Shown here: piece after piece, positions 1 through 13,014 of the stretch | Position numbering within the stretch: the stretch's first letter is position 1 | Layout of the letters: each line of letters starts with the position of its first letter | DNA from: Glebionis coronaria | Lineage: Eukaryota; Streptophyta; Magnoliopsida; Asterales; Asteraceae | Assembly (NCBI GenBank): GCA_025667525.1 | Contig: CM046880.1 | Location: forward strand, 597,491,452 to 597,555,451 | Reading direction: 5' to 3' | Length of the DNA stretch: 64,000 bases | Translations under genes and position numbers: made by a program | Notes under the pieces: model-generated | Seen by the model: only the letters and a program-made list of their open reading frames with translations | Told to the model about the DNA's origin: nothing | Database searches by the model: none

Positions 1-720
1 CCTTCCGAAGTGGTCTTGTGATCCATGTATGCTATCTAAAGTGGTCTTGTGATCCATGTATGCTATCTTGTGATCCATGTATGATAATTACATGTGAATT
101 TGCTTGCATTACATGTAATTCGTGGTAAATTACATGTGATTCAAACAAAAGCACATGTGATTCATCTAAAGTGGGTTTGTTAGAAGAAGTTAAAGTTTTG
201 AAATGTTTGAATCACATGTAATGCAAGCAAATTCACATGTAATTATCATCGAATTACATGTGATCCAATGCAAGCAAAATCACATGTAATTATCATCGAA
301 TTACATGTAATTCAAGCAGACAATTTAATATATTAACAAGATTACATGTGATTAAAAAAATCACATGTGATTCATCTAAAGTGAGTTTGTTAGAAAAAGT
401 TAAGGTTTCGGAATGCTTGAATCACATGTAATGCAAGAAAAATCATATGTAATTATCACCGAATCACATGCAATTCAAGCAGAATTACATGTGATTCAAA
501 CAAAATCACATGTAATTTAGAAGCCAATTTATTTTATATATTTTACATAAATGAAAACATAATACGTGATTAAAAAAATCACATGTGATTCATCTAATGT
601 GGGTTTGTTAGAAAAAGTTACGGTTTCGGTATGCTTGAATCATATGTAATGCAAGCAAAATCACATGTAATTATCACCGAATCACATGTAATTCAGAAGC
701 CAATTTGTTTTACATATATT
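1..720. repeat. ACATGT-rich tandem repeat, ~210-218 bp period
   Basis: Long units align with each other starting at about 161, 371 and 589. Each begins with a TTCATCTAAAGTG-like stretch followed by TTTGTTAGAA and an AATCACATGTAATGCAAG-like stretch. Within the units the short palindromic core ACATGT recurs densely in both TCACATGTGA and TTACATGTAA contexts. Looser copies of the core continue to about 1075. No coding potential is visible. Confidence 0.75.
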
Positions 721-1084
721 TTTTTTGGGTAAAGGGGACTCCACCCCGGTAAAATGAACATATTTTATATTAATGGCAACAAACATTTTAATATATTAAC
801 AAAATTACATGTGATTCAAACATTTTAATGTAATTCACATAAATCACGTGTGGTTTTAAAATAATAACGAAAATATTTTTGTCATTTAATAGACGGTTAT
901 TTTCATATACTTTTAACGATTTTACAATGTTGAAATTCTCGTCAAAAAAATACACGTGATTTCACAAATCGCATGTGACGTTACAAATCCAAATGTGATT
1001 TTTAAAATAATTAATCAAACATGAGTTTTCGAGAATTACATGTAATTTTTCGAGAATTAGATGTGATTTTTTTACGAAATTTTT

Positions 1085-2880
1085 TAAAAAAAGTTCGCCG
1101 AAAGTATATAGAAGTGCATATCTATGGAAAGATAATTTAATTCCCGTCGTGATGGTATAATTATTTTTTCATAACGATTAACGGTTTGAGAGATATTTAA
1201 TTTTTAAGAAATAGGATGAAAATGTGTTTTTTAATTAAATTTAAAAAGATTAATAAAAAGATTAATATTGGATGGTGGAGATTGCTTCCTTTGTTCTTTT
1301 TTTGATGCATGTTCCTTATAGAACTTTTCTCTTACTTGGTGATATACTGTTATCTTTGTACTTTTTCCTTGTTATTGGGCCATTTACTTCATGAACTGAC
1401 ATCTAACTTTTAGACTCATAGTTTTTAAAAACTAAGTTCGTTTTTCCTTTCAATATTTTTCGTTATATTTTGCGGACGTATTTTTATGAGGTTTTTACAA
1501 AACCCAACTATTTTTAACAATTATACATATCTGGTACATGGTAAAGCGGGTGCTTGGGATAGCTTATTAAAACTACTTACATTTTTTTAGAAAAATAAGC
1601 ACAAGCAGATAATCAACTGCAATGCAGGAAATAGTAGTGTATGTATTCGCTTTTGCTGTTAGAAAGGGAAAATATCATATGCACAGAGCACAGTTGTTTT
1701 GAGTGTTTAGAATCCTCCTTGTCTATAAAAACCAGCAAAACAGATCAAATACGTAATAACCAACAACTTGTTTTTGAAGGTATATAAAGCTCATAACAAT
1801 TATACAAAACCTTAAATAAGATCAAAGCACACACAGCGGAAGTGATTTAACAAGATCATAATTAATAACACAATTATAATTAATCGAATTAGGGTTACAT
1901 ACCTTTATCCTAGCGAAAATCCACAAGATGACCAACGAATCACCAATTAGGGTTTATGACGAACACTACCAAGATATAGTCTAAAGTAAGACTATATTAC
2001 GTTCTTGTACACACTTAATATAACAAGCTAACCGTGATTCTAGCACGTGTAAACCGACCTTCTATGCTTGTGGAAAATCTACCCAACAACCCTAGAGAGG
2101 GGTTAGGACTAGATTATTGCTAAACCAAAACCAAACGATAAAAGTAACCCTAAAAAAAGTGTTTTTTTCTTTGGAGTTGATCAAACAAAGAAACCAAACA
2201 AACCAAACGAAACCCTAAGGCCGCGTGTGGTTTGTTGATCGCAGGAGGAGAGCAAGAAAGAGGGGATAGAAAATTATGAAGGCCAAGGATTGTTTATATA
2301 GGCTAGCAAATCTTATTCTCCAAGTAATAAACAAATTAGGAAAGAAAATCTTTCCCCTCCTTGTGTTTTGGCCGACGGTAGGAAGCCCACCCAAGGGGTC
2401 TTCCGGAACTTTCCGTTTCTTCTTTTCTCTTCTATCTAATTCCACAAAGATCGTTATACTTAACTCTTAATTATTTAACGAACGTTAAGTTAAGCTTGGT
2501 TTAATTTAATAAATATAATAAATATATTTAATAGATATATTTATCATATTTATTAAATTAAAGCATTTTTAGTGTCGCTATAAGAAAAAAAGCATTTTTA
2601 TATATCACCAAAGATGAAAAAAAACTGGTAAAATCATTTAGGCGCCTACAAAGCAACATATATTTTCATATGAATCCGAATGCCTTTTAATTCAGGCTTT
2701 GTTAACCTAAGAATGTGAGAGTACACCAAATTGGCTAAGTACCTTTCTAAACCATAAATTATGACATCTTCTAAAACAAAAGAAATGAAATCCTACAAGG
2801 CATAAATATACGACAAAATGACGGTTTTATAAGGTTTTAAAGCGTTAAATGTTATGATTTATTAAATGGGTGGGGGCAAT
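1085..2880. other. AT-rich intergenic DNA without a supportable gene
   Basis: No long reading frame with recognisable protein is present. The stretch 1741-2470 looks LTR-like on the minus strand, with a CTATATAA-like TATA motif near 2296-2305, but I could not find matching termini or a target-site duplication. The 2510-2570 segment is almost pure A/T and partly self-complementary. Confidence 0.4.
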
Positions 2881-3010
2881 TTGAATGTTTAGTGGGGGGC
2901 GCTTTCGAAAAAAGGTCAAAATCGAAGAAAAAGTACATTAAAATTTCATCGTATCGGGCTAGCCATGAGGGCAACGGACCCCCATAATTACCACTATAGA
3001 TCCGTCCCTG
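2881..3010 (-). mobile_element. Possible DNA-transposon end
   Basis: Read on the minus strand, the segment starts CAGGGACGGATCTA, a form common at the ends of plant non-autonomous DNA elements. No partner terminus or target-site duplication was found, so this is only a remnant call. A similar GGGGG-rich stretch with an AGCCCTGAGGGCA motif recurs near 23355-23450. Confidence 0.3.
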
Positions 3011-3017
3011 ATTATGT

Positions 3018-4110
3018 TGATTTGTATTTTTTTTTCTGCTATGTGTGTATGCTTGTGTAATAGGTTTTGATACATGTATACATCCTGTTTTAAAAGAAAC
3101 GTATTGTGTCGTAGGTTTATAGTAAAAATTAAGTCTTTATAAAGTAAACTAGCGAATTACAATGGCCCAACTATCTTAAGTATTGTGCTGTAACTCGACT
3201 CATCACCCATTTTATGATTTTCCAATGCTAGTTTTATAGATATTATTTTGAATCAATCTATTAATAAACGCTAAATGAGTGTCAAATATCGAGAGTCAAC
3301 CACATTGTATTTGTTTATATGATAACTTGTTGATTTCATACACCAACCAATTGACTTACATCACTTGCATCAAATTCTGATAATATATCGTTAACGATCG
3401 CCTCATCGGCCATTCAATGCTTTTCCCAAAGCTACTTTTAGCTCCTCTTTTCAAACCAAGCTATCAATAAACACTTGTAAATTTGATATATAAAATTTCT
3501 TATAAAAAAATTGAAAATAATAAAAACTCGATGATGCTTTTGTGTAACTTTTTTGAATCTAAATACTTTATGGGCTAGAAAGCCTTTTTAGCGCTAAAAA
3601 GAGCATGCTCTTGTAAAGACTAAAGATCCATTTTTCACCAACCATGTATATAAGTAACAAGAGAGTGTGTTTCATTTTATCTTAGGTATTCGATTTTTTT
3701 GCCATCAATTAAGGTAAATCCCTAAATCTTATCTTATAATATTAGATTGTGGTTGATATTTAGCAAGAATATTAGTTAACTAGTGTTGTAATTTTATTTA
3801 AGAGTTAGATTTGGTAATTTGGTAAATGATATTTACGTAAGTAAGGTAGTGAGGGCCTGTTTGGTTGAAGGGTATGGAATGAGTCATAATACCATGGTGT
3901 ATTTGTTTGGTTTAGTACTATGAGAATGAGCAAGTGTCAACAACACCCCCACCCATAAAAAGGTTTTTCTGTTTCATTTTTTCAACCTTTGAGTATTTTG
4001 ACCACATATACTTATTCTTGTACTTAAAAAACATAACTTAGAAAGACATGCAAAAAGTCAACTGCTCCAAAAGCCCCTTAAATCAGCCCTACTCGCTGTG
4101 TTTGGGATTT
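3018..4110. repeat. Paralogous flank block X (uninterrupted version)
   Basis: This block lies just upstream of the first HAUS4-like pseudo-exons. Pieces of it are recognisable elsewhere: 3018-3180 matches 36808-36940, 3283-3640 matches 26059-26590, 3655-3960 matches 33400-33720, and 3985-4110 matches 37255-37300 plus 37593-37650. Because it lacks the insertions found in the other copies, it acts as an empty-site reference for the Helitron plus TA-flanked element (near 3640-3655) and for a SINE (near 4030). Confidence 0.75.
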
Positions 4111-4297
4111 TCTAAACATCTTTTAAACATGGTTTCACACTATTGTATGCTTATGTCGTAGTTGCTTATAGTATTAGTTTCAAGTGTATGAGAGTGTTTG
4201 GGTTGTTTGAGTTGCATTGTGGGATAAAAACATGGGTAACTTTGTTCCTTGATTGACCATAATATATTTAATGTTATATGTTTCTGTTTTCTTGAAG

Positions 4298-4636
4298 ATA
4301 TATGAAGCGCTTGAGCATCAATTAGTTGTTGCAGAAGCTGCTTAAAGGCCTAAGGCCTCCTCTAAAATCTAAAGACGGTTAGGTTCACGAAGAAGATATT
4401 GAGAGAATGAGAGTATTATCACGCAGTTCCCTTAACAGTACAGGTACCAGTATGACAATGAGCTCGAACTCAAGCAACTACACAAACATTCTTCAATGAA
4501 TGTGGGTAGTTAATGTGTTACCCACTGGCGCTTCTAATGTGGGTGATCCTGCAGTTGGTGGGGTTCCTAATCGGTATCTGGAATAACGGCTGGTTATTTA
4601 TGGCAAAGTCTGGTCCAACATGCACCGTTGCCTATG
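4298..4636 (+). pseudogene. HAUS4/AUG4-like pseudogene, 5' part
   Basis: The translation resembles the central part of plant augmin subunit 4, a partner of gamma-tubulin in microtubule branching. Recognisable pieces are YEALEHQLVVAEAA, then RVLSRSSLNSTGTSMTMSS, then VGGVPNRYL, and after a one-base deletion near 4580, GITAGYL. The frame is broken by TAA at 4343-4345 where the family has Gln, by shifts between the first two pieces, and by the deletion. An intron-like end with donor GTAAG follows at 4637. The next exon-like piece is only found at 14657, after a nested retrotransposon that landed in this intron. N-terminal exons were not found. Identification is by recall of the family, not by a search. 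Confidence 0.68.
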
Positions 4637-4724
4637 GTAAGATGATAAATAGATGATTATTTACTAATGGTAGTATTAATAAACAATGTGCATTGGTGTT
4701 TTACCCAAGCAAACCTTAATATAG

Positions 4725-5635
4725 TGTTGGAGATCTAATGTGAGTTGGCAAGTTTTATACATATGTCTAATTATGAAACAAACTAGAATGAGTTTGTATA
4801 TTTGGATATATAGCTAAAGTGAACGGAGAAACAAAGGCTATTGGAAAAGTTTAAAGCCTCGAGGAGTATTAAACTTTAAGCCAATGAAGCAGAGACTACA
4901 AGTTGTTGAAACATCAACTATTTGTACTTAATATGTAACAGTTGATATAAGTGGTAGAAGCAAAAACGTGGGGTGACTAGTAAGGGATGTGGAGTTTGAC
5001 TTGGTAAACAAGTGTGCTTGAAACCATCTCCTCCATGTTCCTGATTACTAGCATGTTAGTGGGAGTGTGTGACTATACATGTTGCCTTTGTCTTCTTGAT
5101 ATAAAATGACGTGAATATATCACAATTTTATAACAACAAAAACAAATAACAGTATACCACATCGAGTTGCTTCTAAATATTGCTGTTATATCCTTGTTTC
5201 TACATTGCCATTCGAAGTTATGCTACCACCATTTACATTGCATTGTAATTGTTCGCTGACGATATACAATGACGAGAGTCTGCATTAATCCTGGGGTCGT
5301 TACGTACGAGGCTCACAGCGAATAGAGCACGTAAACACCTTTTAAGGACAGGAAATGTCTTTCCGTGCACGGCTCTATCATTTATAGGCTTGTGTCTTAT
5401 AAAGACGATAAGAAGCTGAACTGGAGTTCCCTTTTGAGCGAACTACCATGGTTGAGCTGTTAGTAGAAGTAATGCTATGTGAAGGTGTCCTTGAAGGGTG
5501 GTCGATATGGGTTTTATCTCGACTCCACATGTTTCATTTCTATTTACTTACTGTGTTAATTATCCATTGCTGTTAATTGTATCCAAAGAGTTTGTGATAT
5601 ATTAAAACTATTGGAGATATTTAACATATCCAACA
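4725..5635 (+). repeat. Left LTR of the outer element
   Basis: 911 bp, TGTTGG...CCAACA. It contains the intact sequence around 5186-5190 (GTTAT) that is split in the right LTR by the nested copia element, so it serves as an internal empty site. Confidence 0.92.
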
Positions 5636-7465
5636 ATCTTAAAAGGTGTTATAGATGTTTAAACAGTTTCATATCAAGGAATGTTGATTTGCCTAACAGT
5701 TTATGAAACCAAATGAACGGAAGTGGCGTGACTTTGAACTTGTTGTAATGTTAGTATCAAAAACTATATTTTGGATGAAGAAATATCTTTCAATATATAT
5801 ATATCCGTATGAATTAACTTTTGTCTTCTAAACAAATGATTTGTTTATATACCAGCTGGTTCACAAATACCTTAAAAGTTTTGTGAGAAAGATTTGTGGA
5901 GACAAGTTTTATATATTTGTGATATTGAGAAATTTAGTTTTAATTTGATATATGTGAATTGTGTGGCTAACTAGTAGGGCTGATGTTGTAAGGTTAGTAA
6001 CCACACTAATATAATTACAGAATGAATACACATGTTTGAGTTGTGTAAATTGTGTATTGATTTGACTATGTAACTTGCAGAGATTGTTATATAAGAATTT
6101 AAACTTGTTGGTTTAAACACTCCTAATTTTAAGTTTTAGAATACACAGTTGAGTTAGTGTTATTTGAGATAATATATAAGATAGCATAAGTGATCTATCT
6201 CCGGATATTATTTCAACAATCTGCTTCGTTATATATTAAAAGTTTGAGAATTGAACTTTTATTTTGCTTCTAAAATAAGAGAAAACTCAATATGTGATAC
6301 TGTTGATTTGAGAGTGTGTTACATTGGGTAAATGGTTGAACCAAATGTATTCATATGTGGACGCTCAAAGTGCTTACATGTAATACCGAGGTTTATAGTG
6401 GGGGTTTATGGCGAGGAGGGTAATAACCTCATGTTTAATTTATTTAAGGAGTTTTATGTATGCTTCTGTGTGTGTGTTTCTCATGAATACAAAATGGGTA
6501 ACCTAGCAAGCAACAAAAGGTTGAAGCCGTCACCCTATGTCCCTTATATGAGACGGTATCGTGATCATAACTGATCACTATGATCACGATACTTTCCTCT
6601 TCGTCCCTTGTGAATCACAAACACACATGAAAATCATAAGGACATTCACAAGTTGGTGAATCCTTATACTCACTCACAATGAGTTGGTTCTTGAATGTGC
6701 AAGAAACAATTGTGCATATACACTTCAAGAAGGAAGTTGAGCTCTTCGCCTAGTCGGGGCTGATGAAGAGGTTAAGCGGATTTGAGATCCTACATCAAAA
6801 CTTCATTTTGATGGAATGTCTAGACAAATATTTAAGATTGGCCATTAGTGACCGAGTAGTTGTGTAGAGATTGTTCGGATATCTCTTTATGTCTCTGACG
6901 AGAGACTTATCAAGAGTTACTAGAGGCACGGGTCTAAAACCAAATGTGAATCGGTTAGTGATGGAAACCCAACTTGACTGTAGTGCTCCTACATTAAAAG
7001 TTTAATGGGTAATAACGAAGTTACTAATTGATAGAAGGTGCTATCAACCATTTGACCCGTGTATAGCTAAGATAGCACGTCGTTGCCGAGAATGAGGATG
7101 AGATTAACTCTTAACAAAGCTTTTGAGGCGTCTTAGCAACGAAGACGTTAGATTAGTTTTGCCTATATGACCTAGAGGTGGTGCCGCCTTGAATAGAAAG
7201 TCGTGGTTTTCTTTCTTAGAGGGTTATGAAACAGGATATAAGCGCATGGCCATATTCGCGCTCAGTTTGAGAATGAAATGGTTACAATGGGAAGTGTGTA
7301 GAAATATGTTACGTGAGATCATTTGGTTCGGTGGTTTAATTCCTTAGGACACCATTGAATCGATTTCACTATCCATACTTCGAGTAAACATGGGTTTAAT
7401 CATAATGACACCCATGTGACACAACCTATTAGAGTAGCATAAAACTTTCCAATCTAGTGGGGGAT
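5636..7465 (+). other. Internal region of the outer element, no protein genes
   Basis: About 1.83 kb between the LTRs. The only open frame of note (6332-6574, 80 codons) has no recognisable domain and is probably fortuitous. A perfect 14-bp hairpin lies at 6556-6592. Confidence 0.6.
6556..6592. repeat. Perfect 14-bp inverted repeat (hairpin)
   Basis: Arms 6556-6569 (GTATCGTGATCATA) and 6579-6592 are exact reverse complements around a 9-base loop, inside the non-coding interior of the non-autonomous LTR element. Confidence 0.8.
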
Positions 7466-7930
7466 TGTTGGAGATCTAATGTGAGTTGGCAAGTTTTATA
7501 CATATGTCTAATTATGAAACAAACTTGAATGAGTTTGTATATTTTGATATATAGCTAAAGTGAACGGAGAAACAAAGGCTATTGGAAAAGTTTAAATCCT
7601 CGAGGAGTATTAAACTTTAAGCCAATGAAGCAGAGACTACAAGTTGTTGAAACATCAACTATTTGTACTTAATATGTAACAGTTGATATAAGTGGTAGAA
7701 GCAAAAACGTGGGGTGACTAGTAAGGGATGTGGAGTTTGACTTGGTAAACAAGTGTGCTTGAAACCATCTCCTCCATGTTCCTGATTACTAGCATGTTAG
7801 TGGGAGTGTGTGACTATACATGTTGCCTTTGTTTTCTTGATATAAAATGACGTGAATATATCACAATTTTATAACAACAAAAACAAATAACAGTATACCA
7901 CATCGAGTTGCTTCTAAATATTGCTGTTAT
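7466..7930 (+). repeat. Right LTR of the outer element, first part
   Basis: First 465 bp of the right LTR, colinear with the left LTR from 4725. It ends in the GTTAT (7926-7930) duplicated by insertion of the nested copia element. Confidence 0.92.
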
Positions 7931-8410
7931 TGAAGAAATAATAGATAAGGGTAAAGAAGAAGATTTGAACACTGAATCAAACGCTTCAATTAATAAAAAC
8001 AAGTTCGAATCAAAAGATTAAACAGTCATCACAGCTACACTGGTGTGACTCTATTATCTAAATGATAATAGTCTTACAATAACAAGAACAAAAAATTAAG
8101 TAAACTGATCTGGGTTACATTTTTGAGAGAGAGTATTTAGATCAAAAACACACACATAGAAAACCCAGATGAATGACAAGAATGGGAGCATCCCATACTT
8201 ATTCCCAAGAGACGAATGGTCAAAGCGTCTAAGAGACGTTTGTCTCTAATATACATCCAAGGCCTCATCTTTCACAATAGCCAGCTTAAGCCCTCCACCT
8301 CATCAGTATCCTTCAAAACATGTCCAAAGTAACCCTGAAACATTCAAAGTAAACATAATAAGCCCCTCTATTTATAATTTGGTATCTGATTAGGTCCAAA
8401 CATTTTAACA
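7931..8410 (-). repeat. 3' LTR of the copia element
   Basis: 480 bp, starts TGAAGAAATA and ends ATTTTAACA on the plus strand; near-identical to 13691-14170. Confidence 0.94.
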
Positions 8411-8420
8411 TCCCCCCTTA
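8411..8420 (-). promoter_or_regulatory. Polypurine tract of the copia element
   Basis: On the minus strand this reads TAAGGGGGGA immediately before the 3' LTR, the expected plus-strand primer site for reverse transcription. It overlaps the RNase H stop codon. Confidence 0.85.
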
Positions 8421-9910
8421 ATCAGATACCCAATACAAATTACACATGCCAAGTTTTTTAACAAGAGCATTGTGTTGTAATGTATCCAGTCCCTTTGTGA
8501 GGATATCTGCTATTTGATTAGCAGAATCCACCTTACAAGTTTTAACAACACCACTCAGAATTTTTTCCCTCACAAAATGTAAGTCAATTTCTAAGTGCTT
8601 GGTTCTTTCATGGAATACTGGATTAGCAGCTATCTTGATAGCTGAGTTACTGTCACAGTACAAGGTAACAGGTAAAAGATTTTCACATTTTAAGTCTTTC
8701 AAAATCTTTAAAATCCAAATGACTTCACTGGTTACTGAAGCAAGAGCTCTATACTCTGCTTCAGTAGAGGATTTGGAGAGAGTGTTTTGCTTTTTACTCT
8801 TCCAAGAAACAAGATTGTTATTAACAAAAACACAATAGCCAGTAACAGATCTCCTAGTAACAACACACTTAGCCCAATCAGCATCAGAATAAGCATTTAA
8901 AAACATACCAGAAGTCTTCTTAATGTGAATGCCCAAACCTGGAGAACCTTTAAGATACCTTAATATCTTAAAGGCTGTTTTGAGATGAGATCTCAAAGGA
9001 GAGTGCATGAATTGACTCAAGCAATGAACTGCATAAGATATGTCAGGCCTGGTATTGGTTAGGTAAATAAGCTTACCCATCAGTTTTTGAAAGTCAACAA
9101 TATTATCAAGTAAAGGGTCATCAATGGTTGCCTCATTAGAAACAACAAGTTTAGTAACCAAAGGAGTGCTAGCAGGTTTGCAAGCCAACATACCATACTC
9201 AGAAAGAAGGTCCAGGACATACTTCCTTTGATTTAAGCAAATGCCACAATTAGTATCAATAACCACAATACCCAAGAAATATTTCAACTTGCCTAAGTCC
9301 TTAATCATAAACTTAGTTTTCAGAAACATCTTAAATTTTTCAATCTCAGCAACATTGTTCCCAGTAATAATAATATCATCAACATACACAAGCAAGGCAA
9401 GAAAAACATTACCAAGAGACTTAGTGTACAAAGAATAATCAGATTTACTTTGAACAAAACCATTTTCACTTAACACAGCTGTAAGCTTAGCATTCCATTG
9501 TCTAGGAGCTTGTTTAAGCCCATACAATGACTTTTTTAGTCTACAAACCATGTTATCACCACCAACAAGATAGCCTTGAGGTGGTTTCATGTAAACATTC
9601 TCATCAAGGTCACCATAAAGAAAAGCATTATTAATATCAAGTTGGAAAACAGGCCAAGAATGCACAATAGCAATGTTAAGTAAGCATCTAACAGTAACCA
9701 TCTTAACAACAGGAGCAAAGGTTTCATCAAAATCAATTCCTTCTTTTTGACCAAAGCCTTAGGCAACAACCCTAGCCTTGTATCTTTCAATTTCACCACT
9801 AGATTTAAACTTAAGTTTCCAAACCCACTTACTACCTAAGGCCTTTCTACCTTTTGGTAATTCAACAATGTCCCAAGTATCATTCTCAAGAAGGGCTGCA
9901 AGTTCAGTGT
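8418..9910 (-). pseudogene. copia reverse transcriptase and RNase H, broken
   Basis: An open stretch of 427 codons (8418-9701) holds the C-terminal two thirds of reverse transcriptase and all of RNase H. The catalytic YVDD motif is within VYVDDIIITG. RNase H is marked by SDADWAKC, the SKSSTEAEYRAL segment and a terminal ADILTKGLD motif. The frame extends upstream through a DFDETFAPVVKM stretch but meets a TAA at 9759-9761 inside the conserved VVA-GFGQ region, where the family has Gln. The piece is in a different frame from the integrase, so at least one frameshift lies between about 9900 and 10090. It would copy element RNA in virus-like particles if expressed, but not from this reading frame. 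Confidence 0.9.
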
Positions 9911-11635
9911 TCATAGCATTGACCCAATCAGGATTTTGAGAAGCTTCAAAAAAACTCTTTGGCTCACTGTTTTTGTTAAGTTGGGTGACAAAGCAGAAGT
10001 TTTCATGATTAAGTTTAGAATACCCAACAAATTTTTCAAGACCATATTTAACCTTGGAATTAACAACAAAATCATTATATTTTTTGGAAAAACAGAAGGT
10101 CTGGTAGACCTTCTAACACCCTGAGTAGAAGCACTTGGATTTTGATTCAAGTGACCTTCAGACTCATTATTTTCATCAAGTGTTGCAGCCTCCTCTCCCA
10201 ACCTAACTTCAATATCCTCACTGTTATGAGCATCATCTCCAAAATTTGGAGAATCAACAGTGTCCATATTGTTCCCAAGGTTGGGAGAGTGGCTACCCTC
10301 ACTTTGTGACTCATGGTCACTATTATGACTACCTGTTACTCTCTCATCATCATTAGGTAGCTCAGGGTTATCTAAATCAAAGAAGTTTAACAAATTTTTA
10401 TCTTGACCAAGACTAAGGACATTAGACTCATTATGCTTGTCTTTTGAGACAGAATCCTTAAAAGGAAATATAGACTCAAAAAAACTCACATCTCTAGAGA
10501 CAACAAACTGATTCCTATCAAGACTAAAAAGCCTGTAACCCTTCTGAGAATTAGAATAACCCATCATAACACATTTTTCAGACCTATTAGACAATTTATC
10601 ATGACTATTCAAGATAGTAGCAAAACATAAACAGCCAAACATTCTGATAAGAGAGAGATTAGGACAAGTATTGTAAATCATTTCATAAGGGGACTTTCCA
10701 TTTAACACAGAGGAGGGTAATCTGTTGATGAGAAAGGTAGCAGTTAGAATGCATTCAGACCAAAATTTCAAAGGAATTCCCCCCTGAAACATAAGACACC
10801 TAGCCACATTTAACAGGTGTCTATGTTTCCTTTCAGCCACCCCATTTTGCTGTGGGGTATAGGCACATGAAGTTTGATGAAGTATGCCATTGTTATTACA
10901 AAACTCATTGAAAGTTTGGTTAACAAATTCAGTACCATTATCACTTCTAAAGATCTTAATGTTTCTTTTAAACTGATTTTTAATCATTTTATAAAACACA
11001 TCAATAAAAGTGACAGCTTCATCTTTAGACTTAATGAGATATACCCAAACAGCTCTAGTAAAGTCATCAACAATGGTCAGAAAGTATCTATGGCCAGTAT
11101 GACTAGTCACCTTATAAGGTCCCCATAAATCAAGGTGAACAATGTCCCCCAAACACTTGGTATTATGGTCACTTAAAGGAAAGGGTTTTTTGGATTGCTT
11201 AGCCCTTTGACAAACTTCACAATAGTCATACTTATCATGTTTATCAAGTTTCAAAGTGGTTTTTAAGATATCTAAAGCAGGGTCACCAGGATGGCCAAGT
11301 CTACAATGCCAATCATAATAAGATAGAGAACAAATAGGGACAGTTTGACTAGCATTACACTTAATACCTTTAGTATCTAAGTAGTATAAACCACCACACT
11401 GATTACCAATCCCTAGAATGTTTTTCAGATTCAAATCCTGATTCAAAAAAAGGCATTTATTTTCATCAAAAACCATAAATATCTTGTTATCCTTGGCTAA
11501 TTTATGCACAGATATTAAAGTAACACAATACTCAGGAATAACCAACACATCAAACAAGACAAGACCATTAGCCAGTTTCAGATTTCCAATTTTAGATATG
11601 AAAGCTTCAGTCCCATTAGGATGACTGACTTTAAT
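9911..11635 (-). pseudogene. copia integrase region, broken
   Basis: The frame carries the HHCC zinc finger (WHCRLGHPG, then CEVCQRAKQ) and the DDE catalytic core: the first Asp in HLDLWGPY, the second in SDNGTEF and the Glu in QQNGVAERKH. The GKSPYEMI and RMFGCLCF segments of the copia C-terminal region follow. It ends with an RRSTRPSVFPKN motif and then leaves the family sequence near 10085, next to a run of T on the plus strand, which marks a frameshift. Upstream it is separated from the protease in the same frame by a TAA at 11636-11638. Integrase would insert the cDNA; here it is a remnant. Confidence 0.9.
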
Positions 11636-12625
11636 TTATAAGTGAGAAATATCAAACACATTGTCCAGTTCTTTTTCATCATTGGTCATATGTTGGTTAG
11701 CCCCAGAGTCAACCACCTTCCCATGTTGAGTAACTTTAGAATGAATATTAGAACAAAAGAAATTACTAAAGTTATCATTGAAGGCTTTACTGGAATTTAG
11801 GTAAGTACCTGCCATATTGGCATGCACACCCTTCTCACTCCCATTGTTCTCTTTGATGAGAGAGAGTAAAGCAGAAAGTTGTTCATCAGAAAAGACATAA
11901 TTGGAATTAGTCCCCACAGAATTGTTAGAAACATTTCTTCCTTTAGAGTTTTGGCCAGGTCTCTTTTTTCCAAAATCAGCAGGGTACCCAATTAGTCTAA
12001 AACATCTATCAATAGTATGCCCATTGTACCCACAATTTTCACAAATTACTTCAGAATTCCCATTGGTATTCCCATTAGGTCTGTATGTGTTCCCATTGGG
12101 CCTATAGGTATTCCCATTGGGCACATTAGGTATAGGGTTACTATTGTAGTTGGGGGTAGCATTGAAGATAGGTCTAAAGCCACCAGAGTTATTACTCTGA
12201 TTTCTTTGAACCACATTTCTGGTGGGCCCATTAGCAAAAAAAGCAGATGTCTGATTCCTTTGGGAGGAACTAGACACATTGCCAGAGGCAACTCTGTGAG
12301 ACTCATCACTAGAGATAATAGCATAAGCCCCTTTGACATCAGGTAAAGACTCCCTAGAAAGAATAGAACTTCTAATAGTCATGTAAGAGTCATCAAGACC
12401 CATTAAGAATTGCATTAATTTCAGCAGACTATTATGGTTCTTAAATTCACTAGTAGCAGAACACACACAATTAGGAAGCTCAACCATAGCATCATATTGT
12501 TTCCAAAAAGCATTCAAGGTATGATAATAGTCAGACAAATTTGAGCCATTTTGTTTCAAAGTATTTATCTTATGATGCAAGTTAAATATCACAGACCCAT
12601 CAACTTTATGATAGGTTTCTTTCAA
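11636..12625 (-). pseudogene. copia gag (C-terminal part) and protease start
   Basis: 329 codons. A gag core comes first, followed by a short repeat of GNTYRPN-type units and a CCHC zinc knuckle (CENCGYNGHTIDRC), which binds element RNA. Near the end is the aspartic protease signature VVDSGANQHM, after which TAA at 11636-11638 stops the frame. The upstream gag N-terminus lies in another frame. The protein would form the particle shell and process the polyprotein if intact. Confidence 0.88.
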
Positions 12626-13014
12626 ATCATTCCAAACATGCTCAGCTTTCTTAGAAAAATTTGACCAAGAAACAATTCATCAGAAATAGAATTAAGAATC
12701 CATCCTAACACAACAGCATTGACTCTGTCCCATTGTCTTCCTAACACATCATTAGTTAGAGATCTTTTACAAGATCCATTTATGAAACCAGTTTTATTTT
12801 TTCCTTCCAATGCCAAAAGCATAGCATTAGACCAGATTTGATAATTCTCAGTTCCTTTGAGTTTAATAGAAATCACAGTCAATGTGACAGAGTCATTTGG
12901 GTGAAGATGCAAAGGGTCACTAATATCAAGCTTACTTATCAAGGTGACAACAGATTCTTCCCCAATCTGGTCATCTTGATGTTCAGTGTCTGTGTCACCA
13001 TGAACACTAGTCAT
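12622..13014 (-). pseudogene. copia gag N-terminal part
   Basis: 130 codons from an ATG at 13012-13014, with an acidic leader (DTDTEHQDDQ) and a copia-gag N-terminal signature around LKGTENYQIWSNAM. The family-like sequence shifts frame near 12655, beside a short A run on the plus strand, so the last few residues are out of register. It overlaps the next gag piece by a few bases. Confidence 0.85.

Noticed and set aside
1..720. CRISPR-like array
   Set aside because: The repeats are degenerate, in both orientations and part of a eukaryotic satellite; there are no regular unique spacers.
8599..8838. Plus-strand open frames inside the copia element
   Set aside because: They are shadows of the minus-strand RT/RNase H coding sequence.
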